DNA of 64,000 bases from Desulfolucanica intricata (GCF_001592105.1 NZ_BCWE01000004.1:186001-250000), one strand, 5' to 3'. Positions 43,615-54,768 are shown, numbered from the stretch's first letter. Numbers and translations: made by a program. Notes: generated from the sequence alone by a model not told the origin.

Positions 43615-44163
43615 TTGAAAAAATTATTATTACATACCTGCTGCGGGCCTTGCTCTATTCACCCCTTGGATTACTTAAGGGCTGAAGGACATGAAGTCTA
43701 CGGCTATTTTTATAATCCTAACATCCACCCTTACACTGAATTTGAGAGACGTCAAGAAACCCTGGCCAAATATGCAAAACAAATGGATTGGAAAGTAATT
43801 TTCGATGAGGATTACCGGCTGGAGGAATTTTTAAGAGCAGTGGTGCACAGGGAGGCCCAGCGCTGTCGGTATTGCTATGGTATGCGTCTGCGCCAGGCAG
43901 CTTTGGTCGCGCGCAAGGGTAATTTTGACAGTTTCAGCACCACACTCTTAGTAAGTCCCTTTCAAAAGCATGAGCTTATCAGGGAAATCGGCGAGGCTGT
44001 AGGACAGGAATACGGTGTACCTTTTTACTACGCAGATTTTCGTCCCGGATTTAAAGAAGCCACCGTGCGCTCGAAAGAATTGGAAATGTATCGCCAGCAG
44101 TATTGTGGCTGTATATATAGTGAAAAGGATCGTTATTATCGCAGTAAAAAGGTTAAAAAATAG
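43615..44163 (+). CDS. queH: Epoxyqueuosine reductase QueH
   Basis: 182 residues of the DUF208/QueH family, which reduces epoxyqueuosine to queuosine in tRNA. The start LLLHTCCGPCSIHPLDYL carries the CC...C cluster near 9-13. Later cysteines are in RCRYCYGMRLRQAA and CGC near the C-terminus, as expected for the iron-sulfur and metal sites. FYNPNIHPYTEFERR and TTLLVSPFQKHELI are family motifs. TTG 43615 follows AGGAGTGAT. With queA and tgt 3-4 kb downstream it completes the pathway end. Confidence 0.93.
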   Translation: MKKLLLHTCCGPCSIHPLDYLRAEGHEVYGYFYNPNIHPYTEFERRQETLAKYAKQMDWKVIFDEDYRLEEFLRAVVHREAQRCRYCYGMRLRQAALVARKGNFDSFSTTLLVSPFQKHELIREIGEAVGQEYGVPFYYADFRPGFKEATVRSKELEMYRQQYCGCIYSEKDRYYRSKKVKK

Positions 44164-44177
44164 GATGTGAAAATTTT

Positions 44178-44402
44178 ATGTCACCTTTATTTGGAATGGG
44201 TAAATTGATTTTAATATTTGGACTGGTGATGGTGATTATTGGCGGGATGATTATGCTGGCCGGTAAGGTGCCCGGAATAGGTCGCTTACCTGGTGATATC
44301 TTTGTGCAAAAAGGAAACTTTACTTTTTATTTTCCTATTGTTACTTCAATTATTCTAAGTATTCTTTTAACAATTATCCTAAATTTTATATTTAGACGTT
44401 AG
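44178..44402 (+). CDS. DUF2905 family small membrane protein
   Basis: 74 residues with two membrane helices (about 9-28 and 50-72) separated by KVPGIGRLPGDIFVQKGNFTFYFPI, the DUF2905 signature. The function is unknown. It is often found next to ruvB and queA in Clostridia. The ATG lies 14 bases after queH. Confidence 0.9.
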   Translation: MSPLFGMGKLILIFGLVMVIIGGMIMLAGKVPGIGRLPGDIFVQKGNFTFYFPIVTSIILSILLTIILNFIFRR

Positions 44403-44465
44403 TATTGCAGGAAGTCCCGCCTAATTTGGGGAACTAAATTATAGAGGTCAAAAAAGGGGGGGAAT

Positions 44466-45137
44466 ATGTTACGCCATAGAAGAACACTTAAAATACTTTT
44501 GATTTTATTTGCTTTACTGTTTGTTGTCATTACAGGGGGATGGCTTTGGATTAGGGCACAGATTAATGATCTGGTCTCCAATACTGATAATACTAAAATG
44601 CCTTTTAATCAAAATTCTATAGAAGAATGGTTTGAATCTACTACGGATTCACAGGAGATAAATACAATTAGAGAACATGAAAATGCGGGTAATGACGGTT
44701 TAGATACACCGAATTTAAAGTTAGGCGGCAGTTTAAACAGTCAGACTGACATTACAAATAAGGAACAAGTGTATCCAAAGGATCAAAAATTACAGCAGAT
44801 AAAAAATAAATATAAGAGTAAACTGATCAGTCTTCAGGGTGAATACGAAAATCGTTTGAACGGTTTATTAGAGACGGCCAAAGCAGAGTACCGTGTGGTT
44901 AAAGAAGGTGGCTCTAATTCGGAAGTAGCTGTCCTGGCACAAAAGTATATCGGAGCCGGAAGGGCGTTGGAGGCAGACTGTGACAGAAAATTTAATACCA
45001 TTGTTAACAATATGGAGGCCGAACTTAAAAGAAATGGTTTATCCACTGATATTGTGCAGACTGTAAGACAAGGGTATGAACAGGCAAAATCTGAACGCCG
45101 TAAGTATCTAATGGGAAAAGCTTTAAAATATATGTAA
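44466..45137 (+). CDS. Membrane-anchored coiled-coil protein of unknown function
   Basis: 223 residues. One N-terminal membrane helix (LKILLILFALLFVVITGGWLWI, about 9-30) is followed by an Asn/Ser/Thr-rich linker to about 95 and then a charged helical region with coiled-coil character (QQIKNKYKSKLISLQGEYENRLNGLLETAKAEYRVVKEG) to the end. I do not recognise a family. The ATG follows AAAAAAGGGGGGG. It may be a local spacer between queH-DUF2905 and SpoIID and is terminated after 20 bases. Confidence 0.65.
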   Translation: MLRHRRTLKILLILFALLFVVITGGWLWIRAQINDLVSNTDNTKMPFNQNSIEEWFESTTDSQEINTIREHENAGNDGLDTPNLKLGGSLNSQTDITNKEQVYPKDQKLQQIKNKYKSKLISLQGEYENRLNGLLETAKAEYRVVKEGGSNSEVAVLAQKYIGAGRALEADCDRKFNTIVNNMEAELKRNGLSTDIVQTVRQGYEQAKSERRKYLMGKALKYM

Positions 45138-45162
45138 AATCCCGGTTATTTGCCGGGATTTT
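45136..45162 (+). terminator. Intrinsic terminator after the coiled-coil gene
   Basis: AATCCCGG (45136-45143) pairs with CCGGGATT (45151-45158), followed by TTT. Confidence 0.8.
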
Positions 45163-45260
45163 TCTCGTGTCAGCAGGAAACCTACTTGATTTGTCGAATT
45201 TTTCTTTTTGTTCTAGTTTTTTTCCAGGTCTTAAAAAATGAAAGTGGGGAGTTTAATTTG

Positions 45261-46652
45261 ATGAAAAGTCCTAATAAACGCAAGAAATTGTTTTTTCCAA
45301 TTGTGACAGTTGTGTGTTTATTGTTACTTGTACCTTATTTAAAAGCAGAGGGAGAGGTTGTTGTAACTCCAAGTACTGTTCGGGTGGGTATGCTGCAGCA
45401 AGCTTCAGAGGTGTCGTTTAAAACAATTGGTAAATACCAGTTAATAAACAAATCAACTAATGAGATCATTGAAAACTTGAGTCCTAATGAAAAATGGACA
45501 GTTAATGTTGAGGAAGATTTAATTAAACTGACTAAAGACGGTGAACAAATTGGAGCCTTCCGAGGCCCGATTTTATTGCGCGAGGTAAAGTATCAGTTTA
45601 GTGTGTTGGCCGGGAATGGGGCACTGCATAAAAAAGAGCCCGGAGACGATTTGGTAGTTGAAGGAGCAGAGCAAAAAGTTAGAATGAATACTGATTTATC
45701 ACAATACCGGATTCAGACGTCTGAAGAGGTAGTACCAATTAATCCTCAGGGCAGTTTAAACCTGGTTGTTTTGCAGTATAACGGCAGTGCTCAGCGTTAT
45801 CGCGGCAGCTTTGAGTTTCGTCAAGACAAAGTCGGGCTTAATGTTATTAACGAGCTGTCTTTGGAAGAATATCTTTATGGAGTAGTTCCTGGTGAAATGC
45901 CGTCGGACTGGCCTTTTGAGGCCTTAAAAGCGCAGTCTGTAGCTGCCCGTAGTTATGTACTGCGGCAGATGGGCACCTATTCCGCACAGGGTTTTGATGT
46001 ATTGTCTGACCAGTACAGTCAAGTCTACCGAGGTTATGATCATGAAACTTCGTCTACTAACAGGGCAGTGGAGGAAACGGCCGGTATGGTTGCTACTTAT
46101 TTGGATAAACCTATTAATGCTTTTTATCACTCCAGTAGTGGAGGATATACCGAGAACAGTGAAGATGTTTGGCAGGACAAGTTGCCCTACATTAGATGGA
46201 AAGAAGATCCCTACGATCAAAACAACAAACATTACGGCTGGAAAGTCACATTCACCCAGGAAGAGCTTCTGGCACTATTAGAAAAAAGTGGACTACAATG
46301 GATTGAAGTTACGGACATTGAAGTTTTAGAATATACTGCATCCGGTAAGAGAATGCGAAAAGTAGAACTCAGCGGAATTAATCAGGATGAAAAACCGGCA
46401 GTAGAGCAGTATTTTAACGCTGACGGAGTACGTAATGCCTTTGGATTAAAAAGTTCACCTTCAAAACTCGAAAAAGAATTTGATGAAGATAAAAAACTAA
46501 TACGAGTAACCTTTAAGGGTGACGGTTGGGGACACGGTTTAGGTATGTCACAATACGGAGCCCGGGCCATGGCACAGGATGGTTATACATTTAGTGATAT
46601 TTTGCAATACTATTATACAGATATAGAAATTAAACCGAATTACGGCCTGTAA
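45261..46652 (+). CDS. SpoIID/LytB domain protein
   Basis: 463 residues. A signal/anchor ([24 protein letters not shown]) is followed by about 190 residues of beta-rich sequence and a SpoIID domain with [85 protein letters not shown], and the C-terminal [38 protein letters not shown]. SpoIID is a lytic transglycosylase acting on septal peptidoglycan in engulfment; LytB-like members act elsewhere. ATG 45261 follows GTGGGGAG. The frame opens earlier at 45150, within the previous terminator. Confidence 0.88.
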   Translation: MKSPNKRKKLFFPIVTVVCLLLLVPYLKAEGEVVVTPSTVRVGMLQQASEVSFKTIGKYQLINKSTNEIIENLSPNEKWTVNVEEDLIKLTKDGEQIGAFRGPILLREVKYQFSVLAGNGALHKKEPGDDLVVEGAEQKVRMNTDLSQYRIQTSEEVVPINPQGSLNLVVLQYNGSAQRYRGSFEFRQDKVGLNVINELSLEEYLYGVVPGEMPSDWPFEALKAQSVAARSYVLRQMGTYSAQGFDVLSDQYSQVYRGYDHETSSTNRAVEETAGMVATYLDKPINAFYHSSSGGYTENSEDVWQDKLPYIRWKEDPYDQNNKHYGWKVTFTQEELLALLEKSGLQWIEVTDIEVLEYTASGKRMRKVELSGINQDEKPAVEQYFNADGVRNAFGLKSSPSKLEKEFDEDKKLIRVTFKGDGWGHGLGMSQYGARAMAQDGYTFSDILQYYYTDIEIKPNYGL

Positions 46653-46666
46653 CCGGGGGTATCAGC

Positions 46667-47689
46667 TTGAAACTATCTGATTATGATTATTACTTACCGG
46701 AAGAATTAATAGCCCAGGAACCGTCTGCTAAGAGAGATGAATCCCGGCTGATGGTATTATTTCGAGACCGGGATAAAATAGAACATAAAAAATTTAAAAA
46801 TATCACTGAATACCTTAAACCGGGAGACACTCTGGTAGTAAATGATACCAAAGTCATCCCGGCCCGCTTGTATGGTGTTAAAGAAACCGGTGCCCGGGTG
46901 GAAGTACTGCTGCTGAAGCAGCTGGACAGTAATCGCTGGGAATCACTGGTTAAACCGGGCCGAAAAGCGCGGGTAGGTGCCTGCTTAAACTTTGCCGGGG
47001 GTAAGCTTACTGCTAAAGTAGTAGATAACACAGCTGTAGGCGGGCGGGTGGTTGAATTTTCTTTTCGGGGCTCCTTTGAAGATATTTTGTCGCAGGTGGG
47101 ACAAGTACCCCTACCTCCCTATATCAAAAAAACACTGGATAATCCCGAGCGTTATCAAACAGTTTATGCCCGGCAGGCGGGGTCTGCGGCGGCCCCCACT
47201 GCCGGTCTGCATTTTACCGGTGAGCTGCTGGAGAAGATAAAAGGACAGGGAATAGATATCGTATCTGTACTCCTCCATGTAGGACTTGGGACCTTTCGCC
47301 CCGTTAAAGTAGAGGATATCCGCGAGCACCGGATGCACGCGGAATATTATGAAATTAGTGAAAAAACAGCAAAAAAATTGGCGGATACCAGGAAAAGGGG
47401 AGGAAGAATAATAGCCGTAGGAACAACCACAACCCGGTGTTTGGAGAGTGCTGCCATGGAAAACGGACAGCTAAAGCCCGGTGGTGGCTGGACAGAGATT
47501 TTTATCTACCCCGGCTATCGGTTTAAAGTAATTGATGGGCTGGTAACAAACTTTCACTTACCGTGCTCAACTCTGTTAATGATGGTCAGTGCCTTCGCCG
47601 GCCGAGAAAAGGTTTTAAATGCTTACAGGGAAGCAGTTGCACATCGCTACAGATTTTTTAGTTTCGGTGATGCGATGCTGCTTATTTAG
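46667..47689 (+). CDS. queA: S-adenosylmethionine:tRNA ribosyltransferase-isomerase QueA
   Basis: 340 residues. QueA transfers and rearranges the ribosyl group of SAM onto preQ1 in tRNA to give epoxyqueuosine. It shows [77 protein letters not shown] and [17 protein letters not shown]. The TTG start follows GGGGGTATC. It is paired with tgt, and queH upstream supplies the last step. Confidence 0.96.
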   Translation: MKLSDYDYYLPEELIAQEPSAKRDESRLMVLFRDRDKIEHKKFKNITEYLKPGDTLVVNDTKVIPARLYGVKETGARVEVLLLKQLDSNRWESLVKPGRKARVGACLNFAGGKLTAKVVDNTAVGGRVVEFSFRGSFEDILSQVGQVPLPPYIKKTLDNPERYQTVYARQAGSAAAPTAGLHFTGELLEKIKGQGIDIVSVLLHVGLGTFRPVKVEDIREHRMHAEYYEISEKTAKKLADTRKRGGRIIAVGTTTTRCLESAAMENGQLKPGGGWTEIFIYPGYRFKVIDGLVTNFHLPCSTLLMMVSAFAGREKVLNAYREAVAHRYRFFSFGDAMLLI

Positions 47690-47719
47690 AAATTGTTTTA
47701 AATGGTTACACTTAGATAG

Positions 47720-48838
<1,119 letters not shown>

Positions 48839-48937
48839 GCAAAAATTAAAAAAGGATTCAAACCATTGGTAAAGAATAGTTATTATCCATATGATACTAT
48901 TATAAGAATACTATTATAATGAAAGGGGGGGTTGAGG

Positions 48938-49240
48938 ATGAATGGTCAAGTCGCGTCACTTTTATACATATTGGCATTATTTGCCTTAATGTATTTTTTG
49001 CTTATTCGGCCTCAGCAGAAGCGGCAAAAACAGCATCAGCAAATGATTAAAAACCTTTCAGTCAATGATTCTATTGTTACTGCCGGGGGGATATATGGCA
49101 AGATTGTAAAAATCAAGGATGATTCTTTAATTGTAAGGGTAGCCGATAATGTTAGAATAGAGATTTTAAAGACTGCCGTTGGTCAGGTTCTCAAAAGTAA
49201 CAGCAATGAGCAGAAGGAAAAAGAAACAAAGGAAGAGTAG
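48938..49240 (+). CDS. yajC: Preprotein translocase subunit YajC
   Basis: 100 residues. One membrane helix at about 5-24 (LLYILALFALMYFLLIRPQQKRQKQHQQM) is followed by the YajC domain (NDSIVTAGGIYGKIVKIKDDSLIVRVADNVRIEILKTAVGQVL) and a charged tail. It accompanies SecDF. ATG 48938 follows AAGGGGGGGTTGAG. TTG 48932 is an alternative with poor spacing. Confidence 0.94.
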   Translation: MNGQVASLLYILALFALMYFLLIRPQQKRQKQHQQMIKNLSVNDSIVTAGGIYGKIVKIKDDSLIVRVADNVRIEILKTAVGQVLKSNSNEQKEKETKEE

Positions 49241-49354
49241 ACCGGAAGTCTACTCTTTTTCTTGGAGGTTTGGTGATTATTTAGGCAGGCTAGCCTATAC
49301 CAGCCTATATATGTCTAAAATTGTAAAAATATCCGTTGACGAGGGGGCTAAAAT

Positions 49355-50014
49355 TTGGTAACGTTAGAAGATGTGAAGAGCCATCCGGTAGTTGACAGTT
49401 TCATTCGTAAAGGTAACGAGTTTCTTGGTGTTATGGGATTCACCGAACACAGTTACCGGCATATCAACCTTGTGTCTACTATTGCCAAAAACATTTTAGA
49501 AAGATTGGGGTATTCCCAGAGGGAATCTGAACTGGCCGCCATTGCCGGCTACCTTCATGACGTGGGTAATGTGGTTAGCCGCAATGATCACGGCATCTCC
49601 GGTGCACAGATTGCTTATCCGATTTTAATGGAGTTGGGTATGCACCCGGATGAGGTAGCCATAGTAATATCCGCTATTGCCAACCATGAGGAACAGTACG
49701 GTCAACCGGTAAACAATGTGGCTGCAGCCTTGATTATAGCTGATAAATCCGATGTTCACCGATCTCGGGTACGTAATCAGGACTTTGCAACTTTTGATAT
49801 TCACGACCGTGTAAACTATGCTGTAGAACATGCCTATATTTGGGTAGATGAAGAGCGCAGGGCGGTAACCATGGATATAACCATTGATATCAATATTTGT
49901 CCGGTGATAGAGTATTTTGAAATCTTTTTGGAGCGGATGATGCTTTGCAGGCGGGCGGCTAATTTTCTGAAATGTAATTTTGAGTTGGTGGTGAACGGGT
50001 CACGGCTGCTGTAA
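49355..50014 (+). CDS. HD domain phosphohydrolase family protein
   Basis: 219 residues. The metal-binding HD pattern is seen as GFTEHSYRHINLVS (first His), AGYLHDVGNVVSRNDHG (HD pair) and ISAIANHEEQYG, followed by a later ALIIADKSDVHRSRVR. This is a single-domain HD protein found next to yajC-secD in Clostridia; the substrate (possibly a nucleotide) is not known. The TTG start follows GAGGGGG. Confidence 0.85.
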   Translation: MVTLEDVKSHPVVDSFIRKGNEFLGVMGFTEHSYRHINLVSTIAKNILERLGYSQRESELAAIAGYLHDVGNVVSRNDHGISGAQIAYPILMELGMHPDEVAIVISAIANHEEQYGQPVNNVAAALIIADKSDVHRSRVRNQDFATFDIHDRVNYAVEHAYIWVDEERRAVTMDITIDINICPVIEYFEIFLERMMLCRRAANFLKCNFELVVNGSRLL

Positions 50015-50042
50015 CTGCCGGGACAAGGAGGAAATTATTAAT

Positions 50043-51293
50043 ATGAACTGGAAAAGTATTTCCAAACTGGTAGGAATCATTGTACTGACGGCTGTTGTTT
50101 CGATCCTCTTTTTCAGTCCTAACCTGAAGCCCGTTTATAATAAGGACATCACCTGGATGCCCTTAGTTAAAATGATTAACCTTGGGCTTGACCTTGAAGG
50201 GGGAGTACACGTAGTGCTGCAGGCTGAGGATACCCCTGAGTCACCGGTCACAGATGATGCCATTAAAAGAGTGATGGCTGTTATCAATAACCGGGTTAAC
50301 GCAACCGGGGTTGCCGAGCCGATTATTCAGCAGCAGGGGAAGGACCGTATTATTGTAGAGTTAGCCGGTATTGAGGATCCCGATGAGGCGGTTAACAATA
50401 TGATTAAAGTTGCCCATTTAGAGTTTAAAACAGAGGACGGAAGAACTGTAATTACCGGTGCTGACCTAAAAGATGCAGTTGAAGCAACGCTTCCGGGCAC
50501 CAATGAGGCCCAGGTAAACCTAACTTTTACAGATGCCGGAGCTAAAAAATTTGCACAAATAACTGCTGCAAATGTAAATAGGCATCTTGGTATCTACCTG
50601 GATGGTCAATTGCTGCAAAATCCGAGAATAAACGAGCCTATACCCAATGGACAGGCTCAAATTACCGGTTACAGTTCTCTGGAAGAAGCACACAATATAG
50701 CCATCTTACTACGTTCCGGTGCCTTACCTGTAAAAGTAGATGTTATTGAAAAGCGGTCAGTGGGCCCAATGTTAGGTGCCGACTCTCTGGCAAAATCACT
50801 AAAAGCTGCCATTGTTGGTATTGCTGCAATTTTTATCTTTATGGCAGCCTACTACCGTGTACCGGGTCTGATTGCTAATCTAGCATTAATTATTTATACT
50901 TTAATCGTTTTGGCGGTCTTTGCTGCATTGAATGTAACCATGACTTTACCGGGTATTGCGGGCTTCCTGCTGTCACTGGGTATGGCAGTGGATGCAAATA
51001 TCATTATCTTTGAAAGAATTAAAGAAGAATTACGTAATGGTAAAAGTCTGAGAGCAGGTATTGATGCCGGTTTTAAGAGAGCTTTTGTTACCATTGTTGA
51101 TTCTAACGTCACTACACTACTTACCGCTGCTGTACTTTTCTTCCTCAGCACCGGACCGATTAAAGGTTTCGCCGTAACACTAAGCGTGGGTATTCTGGCC
51201 AGTATGTTCACTGCTGTTACCTTAACCAGATATATGCTGCAGTTAACAGCCGGCAGCAAGTTGGCTACAAATACCAAACTATATGGTGCGTAG
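50043..51293 (+). CDS. secD: Protein translocase subunit SecD
   Basis: 416 residues. The first membrane helix (VGIIVLTAVVSILFFSP) is followed by the P1 region (LGLDLEGGVHVVLQAE), VMAVINNRVNATGVAEPIIQQQGKDRIIVELAGI, and five more membrane segments after about 240. SecD-family motifs are VGPMLGADSLAKSLKA, GIAGFLLSLGMAVDANIIIFERIKEELRNG and DAGFKRAFVTIVDSNVTTLLTA. SecDF uses ion flow to help protein export. The ATG follows AAGGAGGAA. Confidence 0.96.
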   Translation: MNWKSISKLVGIIVLTAVVSILFFSPNLKPVYNKDITWMPLVKMINLGLDLEGGVHVVLQAEDTPESPVTDDAIKRVMAVINNRVNATGVAEPIIQQQGKDRIIVELAGIEDPDEAVNNMIKVAHLEFKTEDGRTVITGADLKDAVEATLPGTNEAQVNLTFTDAGAKKFAQITAANVNRHLGIYLDGQLLQNPRINEPIPNGQAQITGYSSLEEAHNIAILLRSGALPVKVDVIEKRSVGPMLGADSLAKSLKAAIVGIAAIFIFMAAYYRVPGLIANLALIIYTLIVLAVFAALNVTMTLPGIAGFLLSLGMAVDANIIIFERIKEELRNGKSLRAGIDAGFKRAFVTIVDSNVTTLLTAAVLFFLSTGPIKGFAVTLSVGILASMFTAVTLTRYMLQLTAGSKLATNTKLYGA

Positions 51294-51306
51294 GGAGGGA
51301 ATGAGA

Positions 51307-52185
51307 ATGAGAATGCCTTTTGAATTTGTTAGAAGACGAAAAATATGGTATACTATCTCTCTACTGGTGATCATTCCCGGCCTTATCTCCATTTTGCTGC
51401 AGGGATTAAACCCGGGGATCGACTTTACCGGTGGTAATGTACTTGAGATCCTTTTTGAAAAACCGGTTAAGCTGCAGGAAGTGCGTGAGTCACTAAGAGA
51501 ATTCAATCTTGAAGGAAGCTGGCTCCAACAGAGTGGCAGTTCTGATTTCATTATCCGTACCCCGGCACTGTCTCAAAAAGAATCCGATCGGGTGATTTCC
51601 GGATTAGAGAAGAAACTGGGTGAAATGACTGTGTTGAGAAACGATTTTGTGGGCCCGACCATCGGAAGAGAATTGACCCGAAATGCCCTGCTGGCTTTAT
51701 TTGTGGCCGGACTTCTAATGTTAGGTTATATCACCTGGCGCTTTGAATTTAAACAAGGTATTGCGGCACTGCTTGCATTGCTGCACGATGCTCTGGTAGT
51801 TGTAGGTATCTTCTCCATCTTCCAGATAGAAGTGGACAGTGCCTTTGTAGCCGCTATCTTAACTATTCTAGGTTACTCCATAAATGATACCATTGTTATT
51901 TTTGACAGAATAAGAGAAAACATGTTAAACCGTAAAAAAGGCCAGGCCATTGAGGATATCGTAAACAATAGTATCCACCAAACCTTGGCCCGCTCCATTA
52001 ACACGGCACTAACAGTAATTTTTGTGCTGCTGGCTCTCTATGTTTTTGGCGGTTCAACTATCAAAAACTTTATTTTGGCCATGTTAATCGGTGTAGTCAG
52101 TGGTGCTTATTCTTCAATCTTTGGCGCCAGTCAGATATGGGTTGACCTGAAATTAAGGGAACACGGAAAAAAAGCTATGGCATAA
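51307..52185 (+). CDS. secF: Protein translocase subunit SecF
   Basis: 292 residues. Signature motifs: NPGIDFTGGNVLEI near 37-50, VGPTIGRELTRNALLALFVAGLLMLGYI, ALLHDALVVVGIFSIF, VAAILTILGYSINDTIVIFDRIREN and NTALTVIFVLLALYVFGG. Of three in-frame ATGs (51301, 51307, 51313) the middle has the best spacing from GGGAGGGA. It follows secD by 13 bases and is ended by a strong terminator. Confidence 0.95.
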   Translation: MRMPFEFVRRRKIWYTISLLVIIPGLISILLQGLNPGIDFTGGNVLEILFEKPVKLQEVRESLREFNLEGSWLQQSGSSDFIIRTPALSQKESDRVISGLEKKLGEMTVLRNDFVGPTIGRELTRNALLALFVAGLLMLGYITWRFEFKQGIAALLALLHDALVVVGIFSIFQIEVDSAFVAAILTILGYSINDTIVIFDRIRENMLNRKKGQAIEDIVNNSIHQTLARSINTALTVIFVLLALYVFGGSTIKNFILAMLIGVVSGAYSSIFGASQIWVDLKLREHGKKAMA

Positions 52186-52190
52186 CAATA

Positions 52191-52223
52191 AAAAACACGC
52201 GGAAACCAACCGCGTGTTTTTTC
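52191..52223 (+). terminator. Intrinsic terminator after secF
   Basis: AAAACACGCGG (52192-52202) pairs with CCGCGTGTTTT (52210-52220). Confidence 0.9.
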
Positions 52224-52306
52224 GTGTTTTTTATTGTTCCTTAAAAAACTCATAAAAGACAGTAAAAAATAAAATAATAAATTAAACCTATACGGAGATG
52301 AATGGA

Positions 52307-52606
52307 ATGAAAAATACCCAGGAAACACTGATAAAATCTTTGGAGGAAAGAATAGATAAACTGGCTGTAAACATGGAGAAAATGAAGCTGGCTGAATATG
52401 TTGACCTCCTTGAACATACCAAGAAACTGTTGTATATAAATTTTATTTCAGGTGTGGCCAGAGGACTGGGTATCGCAGTAGGTTTTGCTATTTTAGGAGC
52501 ATTGGTAATCTACCTTTTAAGGAGCCTGCTGGTCTTAAATCTCCCGGTTATAGGAGGCTTTATAGCAGAAATAATAAAAATAGTCCAGCTCCAACTTGGG
52601 CGTTAA
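52307..52606 (+). CDS. DUF5665 family small membrane protein
   Basis: 99 residues. A helical N-terminal half (LEERIDKLAVNMEKMKLAEYVDLLEHTKKLLYINFISGVARGLGIAVGFAILGALVIYLL) contains one or two membrane segments from about 55 to 80. A C-terminal helix follows. The pattern fits DUF5665; the function is unknown. It lies 14 bases before a YteA-type gene and is likely cotranscribed. Confidence 0.72.
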   Translation: MKNTQETLIKSLEERIDKLAVNMEKMKLAEYVDLLEHTKKLLYINFISGVARGLGIAVGFAILGALVIYLLRSLLVLNLPVIGGFIAEIIKIVQLQLGR

Positions 52607-52620
52607 AGCAGGAGGTAAAT

Positions 52621-53316
52621 ATGAACCAACAACAACTGGGACAGTTAAAGAAAAGTTTACTGGAAGAAAAGGATCAGCTGGAAAAAAGAATCCACGGTAT
52701 CGATGAAGGTGGACTTGGTACTTCTCTGGATGACTCTATCAGCGAACTGTCTTCTTATGATAACCACCCGGCAGACGTAGGTAGTGAGGTATTTGAACGG
52801 AGTAAGGATTTTGCTTTAAGGGAAGATGCTATGATTAAACTACGGGCCGTAAAAGATGCCTTGAGTAATATAGACCGTGGTACTTATGGCCGGTGTGAAG
52901 TTTGTGGTCAAGAAATACCTTCTGAGAGGCTTGAAGCAATGCCTTATACTACAATGTGTAAAGACTGTAAAGCGAAAAATGAGGACCTGCGCCGCAAAAA
53001 CCGGCGGCCGGCTGAGGAGGATGTACTGGTATCTCCTTTTGAGCGATCTTTTAATGACAATATTGGTGATGAGATAGGAACCATGTATGACGGTGAAGAT
53101 GCCTGGCAGGATGTAGCTCGCTGGCAAGAGCATGCCCCACAGAATGAGGCAGGTGCTTATTTTGGGGATAATGAGCTGGTGGAAGAAGACCGGGGCTATG
53201 TTGAAGAAGTTGAGAATATCTCATATGAGATTGGTGATGATGGGGTTATTTACCAGGACTTTAGAGGTATAGATGACGATAGTGCACCTGCTAAAAGAAA
53301 TGCTGAAAATTCCTAG
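52621..53316 (+). CDS. YteA family sporulation protein (DksA/TraR-like zinc finger)
   Basis: 231 residues. The start QLGQLKKSLLEEKDQLEKRI is followed by ISELSSYDNHPADVGSEVFERSKDFALRE and the zinc finger region (RGTYGRCEVCGQEIPSERLEAMPYTTMCKDC). Four cysteines are present, unlike Bacillus YteA, where some are lost. The C-terminal half is acidic and resembles the YteA tail. YteA is a sporulation-induced protein of unknown role. The ATG follows GCAGGAGG. Confidence 0.82.
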   Translation: MNQQQLGQLKKSLLEEKDQLEKRIHGIDEGGLGTSLDDSISELSSYDNHPADVGSEVFERSKDFALREDAMIKLRAVKDALSNIDRGTYGRCEVCGQEIPSERLEAMPYTTMCKDCKAKNEDLRRKNRRPAEEDVLVSPFERSFNDNIGDEIGTMYDGEDAWQDVARWQEHAPQNEAGAYFGDNELVEEDRGYVEEVENISYEIGDDGVIYQDFRGIDDDSAPAKRNAENS

Positions 53317-53484
53317 AGGATTAACTTTATTAAATCCGCACTATACATATTTTCTACAGGAGAATATTTTTAGTGCGGATCATACTATAAAAAAATTATA
53401 TGGTTGACTGATTGATAACAAACTAAAATTAGCATTTGTTCATATGTTATAATATATTAAGGTCATTTTACGGGGGGACATTTT

Positions 53485-54444
53485 TTGGATGATAAAATGA
53501 AGGTAGCCAGGCTGTCGATAATTTCCAATTCATTATTGACATTAGGTAAACTGGGTGTTGGAGTTTATATGCAATCAGTCAGTGTAATTTCTGAGGCTTT
53601 TCATTCAGGTTTGGATTTATTAGCTGCATTAATTGCTTTTATTTCCGTTCGGGAGGCGGGTAAACCGGCAGATGAAATACATCGCTACGGGCATGGAAAA
53701 TTTGAGAACCTTGCTTCTATTTTGGAAGCCCTCTTAATAATCGGAGCGGCAGTGCTGATTATTGTTAAGGCTGTACCGAAACTAACCGGAGAAGCTGAAA
53801 TTCGCTCACTGGGTCTGGGTATAATTGTAATGGGTGTCTCAGCACTGGTAAATTTCATTGTATCATCCAGACTAATGAGAGTAGCTAAAAAAACTGATTC
53901 TCCGGCTCTGGCCGCTGATGCCTGGCACCTGCGCACGGATGTCTACACTTCCCTGGGTGTCTTTATCGGAATAATAGTCATTAAATTAACCGGTATAACT
54001 ATTATTGATCCAATAATAGCTATAGTAGTGGCTTTATTTATCTTAAAAGCAGCCTATGACTTGATTAAAGAATCCATGGGCAGCATGCTGGATGTGAGCC
54101 TACCGGCAGAAGAAGAAAAAATAATTCACGAAGTCTTAACTCACTACTCAGATAAATATTTGGAATATCACCGGCTGCGCACCCGTAAGTCCGGTTCCCA
54201 GCGGCATGTTGACCTGCACTTGGTAGTTCCGAAGCACAGCCCTATTACAAAATCCCACGATTTATGCGATCAAATTGAAGAAGAACTTAAAAACAAGCTG
54301 TTTAACCTTGAATTGTTAATTCATGTTGAGCCTTGTGGTGAAAATTGTGAGAACTGTCAATATACAAAGAAAGACTTAAATAAAAGAAATACTAACTTCA
54401 AAACGGTTAAAGACTGTGATAAGTGCCGGAAAAGGCAAAACTAA
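53485..54444 (+). CDS. Cation diffusion facilitator family transporter
   Basis: 319 residues with about six membrane helices. The CDF motifs are VISEAFHSGLDLLAALIAF (HSxxD in TM2) and RYGHGKFENLASILEALL, then ALAADAWHLRTDVYTSLGVFIG (HxxxD in TM5). The C-terminal cytoplasmic domain (HRLRTRKSGSQRHVDLHLVVP) is followed by an unusual cysteine-rich tail with CGENCENC and CDKC. It likely exports divalent metal such as iron, zinc or manganese. The TTG start follows GGGGGGAC. Confidence 0.88.
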   Translation: MDDKMKVARLSIISNSLLTLGKLGVGVYMQSVSVISEAFHSGLDLLAALIAFISVREAGKPADEIHRYGHGKFENLASILEALLIIGAAVLIIVKAVPKLTGEAEIRSLGLGIIVMGVSALVNFIVSSRLMRVAKKTDSPALAADAWHLRTDVYTSLGVFIGIIVIKLTGITIIDPIIAIVVALFILKAAYDLIKESMGSMLDVSLPAEEEKIIHEVLTHYSDKYLEYHRLRTRKSGSQRHVDLHLVVPKHSPITKSHDLCDQIEEELKNKLFNLELLIHVEPCGENCENCQYTKKDLNKRNTNFKTVKDCDKCRKRQN

Positions 54445-54598
54445 AAATTACGTTAAGTGCCGTTGTGTATTCCCGGGGAATCCCGGTTTTATTTAAATCC
54501 ATAAAAAGGTTGGGAAAAAAGAAAGGATAAAGAAGGAAAATATAGAAATATTGTCGAATGATATTAATGGATACTAAGATTAAAAGAAACATTATGTA

Positions 54599-54625
54599 AA
54601 AAGCTGGTTATAAACCAGCTTTTAA
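54599..54625 (+). terminator. Intrinsic terminator downstream of the CDF gene
   Basis: AAAGCTGGTT (54600-54609) pairs with AACCAGCTTT (54613-54622). It lies 155 bases after the CDF gene and before sigI. Confidence 0.65.
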
Positions 54626-54650
54626 TATATAGGTTAATTAGTAATATATT

Positions 54651-54680
54651 CCCCCCAAAAACTGCATTTCCTCTTTCGTA
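54651..54680 (+). promoter_or_regulatory. Possible sigma-I-dependent autoregulatory promoter of sigI
   Basis: CCCCCCAAAAA (54651-54661) and, about 20 bases later, CGTA (54677-54680) resemble the C-run -35 and CGWA -10 elements described for sigma-I promoters. I am unsure of the exact spacing allowed. Confidence 0.45.
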
Positions 54681-54768
54681 TAAGTTGTTAAATTCTTATA
54701 ATACATAAAAAGAGCCGGATGCAAAAAAAGAGGGGAGGGGTTATTAGCGTAGCAGGAAAGGGAGTGAA

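Noticed and set aside
45150-45260. Longer N-terminus for the SpoIID/LytB protein
   Set aside because: It begins inside the preceding terminator; the ATG at 45261 has a good ribosome site and is followed at once by a normal signal sequence.
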